A stretch of DNA of 64,000 bases from JBPBQZ01 sp050955105. Lineage in GTDB: Bacteria; Pseudomonadota; Gammaproteobacteria; Burkholderiales; Burkholderiaceae. Both the position numbers and the translations under genes were made by a program. The DNA is taken from contig JBPBQZ010000003.1 of assembly GCA_050955105.1 (NCBI GenBank), positions 1 through 64,000 on the forward strand. The letters run 5' to 3'. Positions 10,642 to 19,065 of the stretch are shown piece by piece. The notes under the pieces were generated by a model. The model made no database searches. It was not told the DNA's origin and saw only the letters and a program-made list of their open reading frames with translations. Position 1 is the first letter of the stretch. Every line of letters begins with the position of its first letter.

Positions 10642-10670
10642 TTGTGATCGCCTCGAACGCCGGCAATAAT
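10642..10670 (+). promoter_or_regulatory. Promoter of the tetR-fad operon
   Basis: TTGTGA (10642-10647), a 17-base spacer and AATAAT (10665-10670) form a reasonable sigma-70 promoter within an AT-richer 250-base gap after clsB. The palindrome at 10672-10683 lies directly downstream, and the tetR start codon is 45 bases from the -10 box. Confidence 0.55.
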
Positions 10671-10671
10671 A

Positions 10672-10683
10672 GAACGGCCGTTC
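10672..10683 (+). promoter_or_regulatory. Likely TetR operator
   Basis: GAACGGCCGTTC is a perfect 12-bp palindrome that begins two bases after the proposed -10 box and so covers the expected transcription start. A TetR-family gene follows 31 bases later. That placement fits autorepression and repression of the downstream beta-oxidation genes; this is inference. Confidence 0.5.
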
Positions 10684-10714
10684 GTTTCGTCGCATGTACA
10701 AAAAAGAGGTTTGG

Positions 10715-11314
10715 ATGGCCACTATGCGAAAGGGCGAGCTCACACGGGCCGCCATTCTTGCATCGGCGCTGGAGTTGGCGAGCCGCGATGGACTAGAAGG
10801 TCTGACGATCGGCCTGCTGGCGGAGCGCATGAACATGAGCAAGAGCGGTGTGTTCGCGCATTTCGGCTCACGCGAAGACTTGCAGGTTGCGGTGGTGCGC
10901 GAGTATCACCGGCGCTTCGAAGAGGAAGTGTTCTTTCCCGCGCTGGCGGTGCCGCGCGGCTTGCCGCGGCTGCGCGAAATGATCTTCCGCTGGCTGGAAA
11001 AGCGCATCGACGAAGTCACCAATGGCTGCGTCTTCATCAGCGGCGCGATCGAATACGACGACCGTCCGGCCAGTCCGGTGCGTGAACAACTCGTGCAAAG
11101 CGTGCTGCACTGGCGACATGCTCTGGAGCGAGCTATCGAGCAGGCGCGCGATGAGGGCCATCTGCGCGCCGACACCGACGCGCATCTGATGTTATTCGAG
11201 GTCTACAGTTTTTCGCTGGGTCTGCATCACGACGGGCGTTTTTTGCGTTCGCCGGATGCCGTTACAGTGGGGCGCCAGGCGCTCGAGAAACTGCTTGATT
11301 CCTACTTGCCGTAA
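10715..11314 (+). CDS. TetR/AcrR family transcriptional regulator of the fad operon
   Basis: A 199-residue regulator with an N-terminal TetR helix-turn-helix (about 10-57: TRAAILASALELA, LTIGLLAERMNMSKSGVFAHFGSREDL) and a ligand-binding C-terminal half. The ATG at 10715 is preferred over the upstream in-frame ATG at 10694 because AAGAGGT sits 5 bases before it. It lies 12 bases before an acyl-CoA dehydrogenase gene, so it likely senses an acyl-CoA or fatty acid and controls the operon. The operator candidate is at 10672-10683. Confidence 0.9.
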   Translation: MATMRKGELTRAAILASALELASRDGLEGLTIGLLAERMNMSKSGVFAHFGSREDLQVAVVREYHRRFEEEVFFPALAVPRGLPRLREMIFRWLEKRIDEVTNGCVFISGAIEYDDRPASPVREQLVQSVLHWRHALERAIEQARDEGHLRADTDAHLMLFEVYSFSLGLHHDGRFLRSPDAVTVGRQALEKLLDSYLP

Positions 11315-11326
11315 CCAGGAGTCGTA

Positions 11327-13111
11327 ATGGGTCAATACGCTGCACCGCTGCGAGATATGCAATTCGTGCTGTTCGAGTTGCATGAAGTGGAAGACACACT
11401 GAAACGCTTGCCGGCGCATGCCGAGATCGATCGGGAAACCATCGATCAGGTGCTCGCGGCGGCCGGTGAATTTTGCGCCGAGCAATTGTTCCCGCTGAAC
11501 CGATCCGGCGATCAAGCGGGCTGCCACTATGCCGATGGCACGGTCACTACGCCGCCGGGTTTCAAGGAAGCTTATCGGCAATACATCGAGGCCGGCTGGC
11601 CCGCGCTGGCTTGCGATCCCGCCTACGGTGGCCAGGGGCTGCCGCGCTTCGTCAACAACGCCTTGTTCGAAATGCTGAATTCAGCGAACCAGGCCTGGAC
11701 GATGTATCCGGGGCTGTCGCACGGCGCCTATGAATGCCTGCATGCGCACGGTACGCCTGAGGAGAAAGATGTTTATCTGCCCAAGCTGGTGTCGGGCGAA
11801 TGGACCGGCACGATGTGCCTGACCGAGCCGCACTGCGGCACCGATCTGGGGATGTTGCGCACGCGCGCCGCGCCGGCTGCGGATGGCGCGTGGTCGATCA
11901 GCGGCACCAAGATCTTCATTTCCAGCGGCGAGCACGACCTGTCCGACAACATCGTGCACCTGGTGCTGGCGCGTTTGCCCGATGCGCCCGCGGGCACGCA
12001 CGGCATCTCATTATTCATCGTGCCCAAGTACTTGCCCGATGCCGACGGTGCACCCGGTGAGCGCAACGGTGTGCGTTGCCAGCGCCTTGAAAACAAGATG
12101 GGCATTCATGGCAATGCCACCTGCGAGATCAACCTCGACAGCGCGCGCGGCTGGTTGGTGGGCGAACCGAACCGCGGGCTGAACGCGATGTTCGTGATGA
12201 TGAATGCGGCGCGCCTCGGCGTCGGCATGCAAGGCCTCGGGCTTACCGAAGTGTCCTATCAAAACGCGCTGGCCTACGCCAAGGAACGGCTGCAGATGCG
12301 TTCGCTGTCGGGCCCGAAGGCGCCGGATAAACCTGCCGATCCGATCATCGTGCACGCCGATGTGCGACGCATGCTGCTGACGCAAAAAGCCTACGCCGAG
12401 GGCGGCCGCGCCTTCGCCTACTGGCTGGCCATCTTGATCGACACCGAACTCTCGCATGCCGACGCGGCAGTACGCGCGGAAGCGGCCGACCTGGTGGCGC
12501 TGTTCACGCCGGTTGCAAAGGCTTTCTTGACCGACAATGCATTCGAGTCAGCCAACCTTGCCGTGCAGGTGTTCGGTGGACATGGTTATATTCAAGAGTC
12601 GGGCGTCGAGCAATATGTGCGCGATGCTCGTATCAATATGATCTACGAGGGCACGAACGCCATTCAGGCACTCGACCTGCTGGGCCGCAAAGTGTTGGGT
12701 GACGGCGGGGCGAAGTTTCGTCGCTTCGGCAAGCAAGTGAGTCGTTTCGTCGAAGCGCAGGGCGCGCGTGCCGAGATGCGGCCATTTATCGAACCGCTGG
12801 CCGACCTGGGCGCGAAAGTGACGGCGCTGACTCAGGAAATCGGCAGCAAGGCACAGCTCGATCGCGATGAGGTGGGCGCGGCGGCGGTGCCTTATCTGCG
12901 CGTAGTGGGCCACCTGGTATTCGCCTACCTGTGGGCGCGGATGGCCGACATCGCCTTGCGGAAGCTGTCGAGCGGCGACCCGTTCTACCAAGGCAAGCTG
13001 GCCACCGCGCGCTTCTACTTCGCCAAATTGCTGCCCGAAACGGCTTTTCATATCCGCGCGGCGCGTGCCGGCGCCCAGACATTGATCGAATTCGACGAAG
13101 CGCTGTTCTGA
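11327..13111 (+). CDS. Acyl-CoA dehydrogenase
   Basis: A 594-residue FAD-dependent acyl-CoA dehydrogenase of the long, DmdC/FadE-like class with an extra C-terminal domain. Seen are the FAD/substrate region (MCLTEPHCGTDLGML), the middle beta domain (ISGTKIFISSGEHDL), the C-terminal helical domain with QVFGGHGYIQESGVEQYVRDARI, and the catalytic glutamate in IYEGTNAIQALDLLGRK near residue 440. It catalyses the first, FAD-linked step of beta-oxidation. A strong CAGGAG ribosome site precedes the ATG. It is co-transcribed with tetR (12-base gap) and the two downstream enzymes. Chain-length preference cannot be read from sequence; a methylmercaptopropionyl-CoA-type substrate is an alternative. Confidence 0.92.
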   Translation: MGQYAAPLRDMQFVLFELHEVEDTLKRLPAHAEIDRETIDQVLAAAGEFCAEQLFPLNRSGDQAGCHYADGTVTTPPGFKEAYRQYIEAGWPALACDPAYGGQGLPRFVNNALFEMLNSANQAWTMYPGLSHGAYECLHAHGTPEEKDVYLPKLVSGEWTGTMCLTEPHCGTDLGMLRTRAAPAADGAWSISGTKIFISSGEHDLSDNIVHLVLARLPDAPAGTHGISLFIVPKYLPDADGAPGERNGVRCQRLENKMGIHGNATCEINLDSARGWLVGEPNRGLNAMFVMMNAARLGVGMQGLGLTEVSYQNALAYAKERLQMRSLSGPKAPDKPADPIIVHADVRRMLLTQKAYAEGGRAFAYWLAILIDTELSHADAAVRAEAADLVALFTPVAKAFLTDNAFESANLAVQVFGGHGYIQESGVEQYVRDARINMIYEGTNAIQALDLLGRKVLGDGGAKFRRFGKQVSRFVEAQGARAEMRPFIEPLADLGAKVTALTQEIGSKAQLDRDEVGAAAVPYLRVVGHLVFAYLWARMADIALRKLSSGDPFYQGKLATARFYFAKLLPETAFHIRAARAGAQTLIEFDEALF

Positions 13112-13143
13112 AACTGCGCTTCGCAAAAATAGGGAGGGTCGAC

Positions 13144-15576
13144 GTGAGCCAACTGATGATTCGCAAGGTGGCGGTACTGGGTGCAGGCGTGATGGGGGCG
13201 CAGATTGCCGCACATTTGATCAATGCACGGGTGCCTGTGTTGTTGTTCGATCTGCCGGCCAAAGAGGGGCCGAAGAACGCCATCGCGCTGAAGGCCATAC
13301 AGAATCTCAAAAAGCTCAGTCCGGCGCCGCTGGTGTCGGCCGATGATGCCGACTGGATCGAGCCTGCCAACTATGAAGACGACGTGGCGCGGCTCGCTGA
13401 GTGCGATCTGATCATCGAAGCGATCGCCGAGCGCATGGACTGGAAGCACGATCTGTACAAGCGGGTCGCGCCGCACATTCCGGCCCATGCGATCTTCGCT
13501 TCGAATACTTCGGGACTATCGATCACCGGTTTGTCAGAGGGCTTCGACGACGCGCTGAAGGCGCGTTTCTGTGGCGTGCATTTCTTCAATCCACCGCGCT
13601 ATATGCATCTGGTGGAGTTGATTCCCACCGCGGCCACGCGGCCGTCGATTCTCGACGATCTTGAACAGTTCCTCACCACCACGATAGGCAAGGGTGTGGT
13701 GCGGGCAAAAGACACGCCGAATTTCATCGCGAATCGCATCGGCGTGTTTTCGATCCTCGCGGTGGTGGCCGAAGCCCAGAAGCATGGACTGGGCTTCGAT
13801 CTGGTCGACGACCTTACCGGCAGTCGGCTCGGGCGCGCCAAGTCGGCGACCTTCCGTACCGCCGACGTGGTCGGTCTCGATACGATGCTGCACGTTATCA
13901 AGACCATGCAGGATCAGTTGCCGGACGACCCGTTCTTTCCCGTTTATCGCACGCCCCCCGTGCTGGCCGCGCTGGTCGCGCAAGGTGCGCTGGGGCAGAA
14001 GACAGGGGCCGGCTTCTATCGGAAGGAAGGCAAGGCGATCAAGGTACTGGACGCGGCGCGCGGCGAATATGTGGAAGGCGGCGCGCGGGCCGACGATGCG
14101 GTCGCGAAGATACTGAAGCGCCCGTCGGCCGAACGCCTCAAGCTGTTGCGCGAGAGCGAGCATCCGCAGGCGCAGTTTCTCTGGTCGATCTTTCGCGATG
14201 TGTTCCAGTATGTGGCGTTCCATCTGGGTGATGTTGCTGGCAATGCGCGTGATCTCGATCTGGCGGTGCGGTGGGGCTTCGGCTGGTCGGAAGGGCCGTT
14301 CGAGGCCTGGCAGGCGGCTGGCTGGCAGCAAGTGGCTGAATGGGTCAAGGCCGACATCCAGGCCGGCAAGACGCTGGTTGACGTGGCATTGCCCGCTTGG
14401 GTGTTCGAGGGACCCGTAGCGCAGGCTGGCGGCGTTCATACACCGCAGGGCTCCTACTCGGCGGCCACGCAGCAGTTCGTGCCGCGCAGCGATCTACCGG
14501 TCTATCGAAAACAGGTATTCCGCGCGCCGCTGGTGGGGGAAACCGGCACTGAGCCGCGCAGCTACGGCAAAACGCTGTTCGAAACCGATGCGGTGCGCTG
14601 CTGGGTCGATGCGCGCCCCGGGCACGACGACGTCGCCGTGATCTCGTTCAAAAGCAAGATGAATACAATTGGCGAGGCGGTGGTCGACGGACTGCTGCGC
14701 GCTATCGATACCGCCGAGCAGGCGTATCGCGGGCTGGTTGTCTGGCAGCCGGCGTCGCTCCAGCTCGGCGCCACGGCTGGCGCGTTCTCGGCCGGCGCGA
14801 ATCTGGAAGAGGCGGTGCCGGCTTTCATGAGCGGTGGCGTGGCGGCGATCGAACCGGGCGTGGCGCGCTTCCAGCAGGCGATGCTGCGCATCAAATACGC
14901 ACAGGTGCCGGTAGTGGCTGCCATTTCAGGCATTGCATTGGGCGGCGGCTGCGAGCTTGCGATGCACAGCGCGCGTCGCGTCGCCTATGTTGAAAGCTAC
15001 ATCGGCTTGGTCGAGGCGGGAATCGGGCTGGTGCCGTCCGGCGGCGGCCTGAAGGAACTGGCGCTGCGCGCGGCCGAGGCGGCAAAGCGCACGGGCAGTA
15101 AAGACTATCTTGAATTCCTGGGCGGCTTCTTCACGCAAGTCGCCATGGCAAAGGTTTCGGCAAGCGCCCAGGAAGCGCGCGCGATGGGCTATCTGCGGCG
15201 CGCCGATCCGATCGTCTTCAATGTGCATGAGTTGCTGGCCACCGCCTGCAGCGAAGTGCGCGCGTTGGCAGCGGCCGGTTATCGGCCGCCCCTGCCTGCC
15301 ACGCGCATTGCGCTGGCCGGCCGTTCCGCCGCGGCCACCATCAAGGCGCAGCTCGTCAATCTGCGCGACGGTCAATTCATTTCGCCGCACGATTTCCTGA
15401 TTGCCGGGCGCATCGCCGAGGTGCTGTGCGGCGCCGACGTCGACGCAGGCACGCTGGTCGACGAAGCCTGGCTGCTGACCAAGGAGCGGCGCGCCTTTGT
15501 CGAGTTGATGGCCACGCCCAAGACGCAGGAACGCATTGTCGGCACTCTGAAAACCGGCAAGCCGGTGCGCAACTGA
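13144..15576 (+). CDS. 3-hydroxyacyl-CoA dehydrogenase / enoyl-CoA hydratase fusion (FadN/FadB type)
   Basis: An 810-residue bifunctional protein in FadN order. The N-terminal NAD-binding hydroxyacyl-CoA dehydrogenase has the Rossmann loop VAVLGAGVMGAQIAAHL at residues 7-24 and FCGVHFFNPPRYMHLVELI near 142-162. The C-terminal crotonase domain shows GAFSAGANLEEA near 545 and GIALGGGCELAMH near 597, the oxyanion-hole region. It does steps two and three of beta-oxidation. The start is GTG at 13144, preceded by AGGGAGGG with 5-base spacing; the open frame further upstream lies inside the acyl-CoA dehydrogenase gene. It follows that gene by 32 bases. Confidence 0.93.
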   Translation: MSQLMIRKVAVLGAGVMGAQIAAHLINARVPVLLFDLPAKEGPKNAIALKAIQNLKKLSPAPLVSADDADWIEPANYEDDVARLAECDLIIEAIAERMDWKHDLYKRVAPHIPAHAIFASNTSGLSITGLSEGFDDALKARFCGVHFFNPPRYMHLVELIPTAATRPSILDDLEQFLTTTIGKGVVRAKDTPNFIANRIGVFSILAVVAEAQKHGLGFDLVDDLTGSRLGRAKSATFRTADVVGLDTMLHVIKTMQDQLPDDPFFPVYRTPPVLAALVAQGALGQKTGAGFYRKEGKAIKVLDAARGEYVEGGARADDAVAKILKRPSAERLKLLRESEHPQAQFLWSIFRDVFQYVAFHLGDVAGNARDLDLAVRWGFGWSEGPFEAWQAAGWQQVAEWVKADIQAGKTLVDVALPAWVFEGPVAQAGGVHTPQGSYSAATQQFVPRSDLPVYRKQVFRAPLVGETGTEPRSYGKTLFETDAVRCWVDARPGHDDVAVISFKSKMNTIGEAVVDGLLRAIDTAEQAYRGLVVWQPASLQLGATAGAFSAGANLEEAVPAFMSGGVAAIEPGVARFQQAMLRIKYAQVPVVAAISGIALGGGCELAMHSARRVAYVESYIGLVEAGIGLVPSGGGLKELALRAAEAAKRTGSKDYLEFLGGFFTQVAMAKVSASAQEARAMGYLRRADPIVFNVHELLATACSEVRALAAAGYRPPLPATRIALAGRSAAATIKAQLVNLRDGQFISPHDFLIAGRIAEVLCGADVDAGTLVDEAWLLTKERRAFVELMATPKTQERIVGTLKTGKPVRN

Positions 15577-15590
15577 AAGGGAACGGAAAA

Positions 15591-16790
15591 ATGAGCCAAC
15601 AGATACAGGATGCCTATATCGTCGCCGCTGGCCGCACCCCGATCGGCAAGGCGCCGCGCGGTGTGTTCAGGAATACGCGACCGGATGAATTGCTGGTGCA
15701 GGCGATTCAGGGTGCGCTGGCGCAAGTGCCCGGGCTCGATCCGCACGTCATCGAAGATGCCGTCATCGGCTGTGCGATTCCCGAGGCCGAGCAGGGCTTG
15801 AACGTGGCGCGGCTGGGGGTGTTGCTGGCCGGCTTGCCGCAATCGGTGGGCGGCGTGACGGTGAACCGATTCTGCGCTTCGGGGCTGACCGCGCTGGCGA
15901 TGGCTGCCGATCGCATACGCGTCGGCGAAGCCGACGCCATACTGGCTGGCGGCTGCGAGTCGATGAGCATGGTGCCGATGATGGGCAACACCCCGTCGAT
16001 GTCGCCGCATATCTTCGAGCGCGACGAAAACCTCGGCATCGCCTATGGCATGGGGCTTACCGCGGAACGCGTCGCCGCGCAATGGAAGGTGAGCCGCGAG
16101 GCGCAGGATATGTTTGCGGTCGAATCACATCGCCGCGCGTTGCAGGCCCAGCAAGCAGGCGAGTTCAACGACGAGATCGTCGCGGTGAGCGTGACGGAAC
16201 GGCTGGCCGATCTCGCAGCGCAGCAGGTACGCGAAACCTCGCGCCGCGTCGAGCGCGACGAAGGGCCGCGCGCCGATACGTCGATGGAAGCGCTGGCGCG
16301 CCTACGGCCGGTGTTCGCGAACCGCGGCTCGGTCACAGCTGGCAATAGCTCGCAAACCTCGGACGGTGCCGGTGCGCTGCTGGTGGTATCGGAAAAAATC
16401 CTGCGTCAATTCAACCTGCAACCGCTGGCGCGCTTTGTCGGCTTCGCGGTGCGCGGCGTGCCGCCGGAAATCATGGGCATCGGGCCCAAGGAAGCCATTC
16501 CCGCCGTGTTGCGGCGTGCCGGCCTGCGACTCGACCAGATGGATTGGATCGAATTGAACGAGGCGTTTGCCGCGCAGTCGCTCGCGGTAATCGGTGATCT
16601 GGGTCTCGATCCGCAGAAGGTCAATCCGCTGGGCGGCGCCATCGCACTCGGCCATCCGCTTGGCGCTACCGGCGCGATCCGCGCGGCGACGGTCGTGCAT
16701 GCGTTGCGCCGTCATGGCTTGAAGTACGGCATGGTGACGATGTGCGTGGGCACCGGCATGGGCGCCGCGGGCATTCTCGAGGGGGTGTGA
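15591..16790 (+). CDS. fadA: Acetyl-CoA C-acyltransferase (3-ketoacyl-CoA thiolase)
   Basis: A 399-residue thiolase that completes beta-oxidation by releasing acetyl-CoA. The nucleophilic Cys is in VNRFCASGLTALAMA (about residue 94), the active-site His in GHPLGATGAIR (about 353) and the second Cys in MCVGTGMGAAGI (about 384). It begins MSQQIQDAYIVAAGRTPIGK at 15591 after an AAAGG site, 14 bases after the preceding stop. It is the last gene of the tetR-fad operon and converges on fdhD. Confidence 0.95.
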   Translation: MSQQIQDAYIVAAGRTPIGKAPRGVFRNTRPDELLVQAIQGALAQVPGLDPHVIEDAVIGCAIPEAEQGLNVARLGVLLAGLPQSVGGVTVNRFCASGLTALAMAADRIRVGEADAILAGGCESMSMVPMMGNTPSMSPHIFERDENLGIAYGMGLTAERVAAQWKVSREAQDMFAVESHRRALQAQQAGEFNDEIVAVSVTERLADLAAQQVRETSRRVERDEGPRADTSMEALARLRPVFANRGSVTAGNSSQTSDGAGALLVVSEKILRQFNLQPLARFVGFAVRGVPPEIMGIGPKEAIPAVLRRAGLRLDQMDWIELNEAFAAQSLAVIGDLGLDPQKVNPLGGAIALGHPLGATGAIRAATVVHALRRHGLKYGMVTMCVGTGMGAAGILEGV

Positions 16791-16839
16791 GTGAGCGTGG
16801 GGCGACGTGGTGCAGGGCGGCGGCCGATCGCAGCGCGAG

Positions 16840-17784
16840 TCAGCCCGCCCCGCGCCGCGCGGTGAAATCCACAAAGCCGTCGCCGCGACAAAAGCTCACC
16901 AAGCGCACACCGGCGCGCGTGGCGATGTCGATGGCAAGCGACGTTGGTGCGGAAATGGTGGCCACGAGGGGAATATCCAGGCGCGCGGCCTTGCGTACCA
17001 GTTCATAGCTGGCGCGGCTGGAAAGAAACACAAAGCCGTCGGTGGTCGATGCGCGCGCGCTCAGCAGCTTGCCCAGCAGCTTGTCCATCGCGTTATGCCG
17101 GCCGACGTCTTCGAACACATGACGGATCTCGCCGCTCTTGCTGCACCAGGCGGCCGCATGAGCGCCGCCGGTAAGCCGGCTGATGGTCTGGTGCGCGGGC
17201 AATTCGCGGGCGGCGCGCGCGATAGCGGTGGCAGGTATATCGTCAGCGGCCGTGCGGGCCTTGATCGGTAGCGGATGCAGGTCGAGCAGCTCGATGCTTT
17301 CGATGCCGCACACGCCACAGCCGCTGCGACCCGCCATGGAGCGGCGATGGTCCTTCAGCGCCATGAAGGCCTGCTGCAGCAAGGTCAGGCGAATCTCCGC
17401 GCTTTCAGCGCCCATCTCGACTTCGATATCGAGAATCGCCGAGCGCGACGCAACGATGCCTTCACTGACCGAAAAGCCTATTCCCAGGTATTCCAGGTCA
17501 CGCGGCGTTGCCATCATTACCGCGTGCGAAATGCCGTTGTAGACGAGCGCGACCGGCCACTCTTCGGTAACTGAATCGTCGACATCGGCGGCCTCATTCG
17601 CGCGTACGCGCCGGGCGGGCACAGCGACCCAGCCACCGCGCTCCGGGGCCTGGCTTGAATCCGACGGCGGGTCTGCCTGGTTTGCTTCGCTCACCTGCGT
17701 CGCCTCGATCAGTGGCTGGATTTCAAAATTGCTTGGTCTGAAGACTGCTTGGATTGAAGTCTGCTTCTGCCATGGTAACGCCAT
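16840..17784 (-). CDS. fdhD: Sulfur carrier protein FdhD (formate dehydrogenase accessory)
   Basis: A 314-residue FdhD protein. The sulfur-accepting CxxC is at Cys156/Cys159 in GRSGCGVCGIESIE. Other family segments are DLEYLGIGFSVSEGIV, TGGAHAAAWC, VFEDVGRHNAMDKLLG and FLSSRASYELVRKAA. FdhD passes sulfur from IscS to the molybdenum cofactor of formate dehydrogenase. The first 55 residues are variable and not conserved, so the true start may be later. No formate dehydrogenase gene is in the window; the divergent neighbour is a nitrate-reductase-associated protein, so the theme is molybdoenzymes. Confidence 0.93.
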   Translation of the reverse strand: MALPWQKQTSIQAVFRPSNFEIQPLIEATQVSEANQADPPSDSSQAPERGGWVAVPARRVRANEAADVDDSVTEEWPVALVYNGISHAVMMATPRDLEYLGIGFSVSEGIVASRSAILDIEVEMGAESAEIRLTLLQQAFMALKDHRRSMAGRSGCGVCGIESIELLDLHPLPIKARTAADDIPATAIARAARELPAHQTISRLTGGAHAAAWCSKSGEIRHVFEDVGRHNAMDKLLGKLLSARASTTDGFVFLSSRASYELVRKAARLDIPLVATISAPTSLAIDIATRAGVRLVSFCRGDGFVDFTARRGAG

Positions 17785-17891
17785 GGCGGGCTATGCTGCA
17801 GGCTGGTGCCGATTGAGCCGATTGTGCTGATCGATGGCCGACCGCCGTTGCGCGCCGCGCCTATCATCGCCCGCCAAGCAAGGAGCTGCGC

Positions 17892-18410
17892 ATGTCCGCT
17901 GCCGCGTCATTACCGATTTTCGAGTTCGAGCGCCGCCTGGTCGGTGATCTCGAATTGATTCCGCTTTGTGTGCGTTTTCATCTGGATGCCGCAGGGGTGC
18001 GCATCTCGCTGGATGACTGGCAGCGCTTGCCTTATGCGGTGCGTGTTCAGTTGACGGCGTTACCGGTCGACGCATCGATGCCGAGCGCCGCGGCGGCTCC
18101 AACGCCAGTACCTACGTCCACGAACACCGACGGCACTGCCGCCGCCGCGGCGCTGTCGTTGCAACAAGTGTTGTCGCGCGCCGGACTGGTGGCACGCCAT
18201 GACGCGCCTGAAGCAGACTGGATGCCCGCGTCCGATCGCCTGCCGCCTACCGTCGACGCTCAATGCGCGTGGGCCGGTGTGCCGCCGCTGCCGGTCACCG
18301 CGTGGGCAGCGTTGACGCCGTTTCAGCGTTATGCGCTGGCGAAGATTTCGCGGCGCGACAAGCCCAATGTCGATTTCTTGCCGGCTTTGCGGGAATTTGG
18401 CGTCATTTAA
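17892..18410 (+). CDS. Nitrate reductase associated protein (Nitr_red_assoc family)
   Basis: A 172-residue protein that opens with IFEFERRLVGDLELIPLCVRFHLDAAGVRISLDDWQRLP and ends LTPFQRYALAKISRRDKPNVDFLPALREFGVI. I recognise both segments as the conserved ends of the nitrate-reductase-associated family. The middle (about residues 62-85) is an Ala/Pro/Thr-rich insertion. The biochemical role is unknown. It is divergent from fdhD (107-base shared upstream region) and its stop codon overlaps that of the convergent thioesterase in a shared TTAA. Confidence 0.72.
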   Translation: MSAAASLPIFEFERRLVGDLELIPLCVRFHLDAAGVRISLDDWQRLPYAVRVQLTALPVDASMPSAAAAPTPVPTSTNTDGTAAAAALSLQQVLSRAGLVARHDAPEADWMPASDRLPPTVDAQCAWAGVPPLPVTAWAALTPFQRYALAKISRRDKPNVDFLPALREFGVI

Positions 18411-18832
18411 GCGTCGGTCGCCGGCGGCAGTTCGCGGCGTTGCCGATTTTCATCGGTGGCCACATACACTAGCGTCGCTTCGGTGACCTTGATCACTTCT
18501 TTCTTCAGCCGCATGCGCTGTGCATAGACCACCACGTCGACGGTGACCGAGGTCTTGCCGGTCTTGGAAATCTTCGCCTGGAAGGTCAGCAAGTCGCCCA
18601 CGAAAACCGGCTGCTTGAACAGAAACGACGTAACCGCGATGGTGGCAACGCGGCCATTGGCGCGTCGGATTGCCGGAATCGAGCCGGCAATGTCGACCTG
18701 CGCCATGATCCAGCCGCCGAACACATCACCGTAGACATTCGCGTCCGACGGCTGCGGCATGACCCGCAGGCTCAGGCTGTCCGGGTCTTCGAAGGGTAGC
18801 GGTTCGACGGCTGCTTCGGCGATTTTTGTCAT
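18407..18832 (-). CDS. Acyl-CoA thioesterase, YciA-type hotdog
   Basis: A 141-residue hotdog-fold acyl-CoA hydrolase: LRVMPQPSDANVYGDVFGGWIMAQVDIAG is the conserved YciA/BACH active-site segment, and FLFKQPVFVGDLLTFQAKISKTGKTSVTV follows. It hydrolyses acyl-CoA to free acid and CoA in the cytoplasm. It converges on the preceding gene with stop codons sharing TTAA at 18407-18410. A 233-base divergent region separates it from the ABC transporter. Confidence 0.9.
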   Translation of the reverse strand: MTKIAEAAVEPLPFEDPDSLSLRVMPQPSDANVYGDVFGGWIMAQVDIAGSIPAIRRANGRVATIAVTSFLFKQPVFVGDLLTFQAKISKTGKTSVTVDVVVYAQRMRLKKEVIKVTEATLVYVATDENRQRRELPPATDA

Positions 18833-19065
18833 GGCGTGCGGGACTCCAGTGAGAGAGGCGGGCGCTGCGGCGCTGGGCGTTTATCGGACGGATTATCGCT
18901 GCAAGCGGCCTTTTATTGCCGATCGGTGACGATTCGCGACGATAGCATGGCCGCGCGCGCCGCCAACGCCGCCATGCGTCACGGGGTCCGCCGCACCGGC
19001 GCGGCCGGCTTCTGCGACAATCCACCTGCTGCCGCGCCACAACGGCCGCGGTCAATGACTCCGCC

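Noticed and set aside
10694..10714. Upstream ATG as start of the TetR regulator.
   Set aside because: The AAGAGGT ribosome site lies between this ATG and the one at 10715, so the later start fits better.
13534..14439. A 301-codon minus-strand frame opposite the hydroxyacyl-CoA dehydrogenase gene.
   Set aside because: It is opposite strongly conserved coding sequence with HFFNPP and Rossmann motifs; its composition is typical of a shadow frame.
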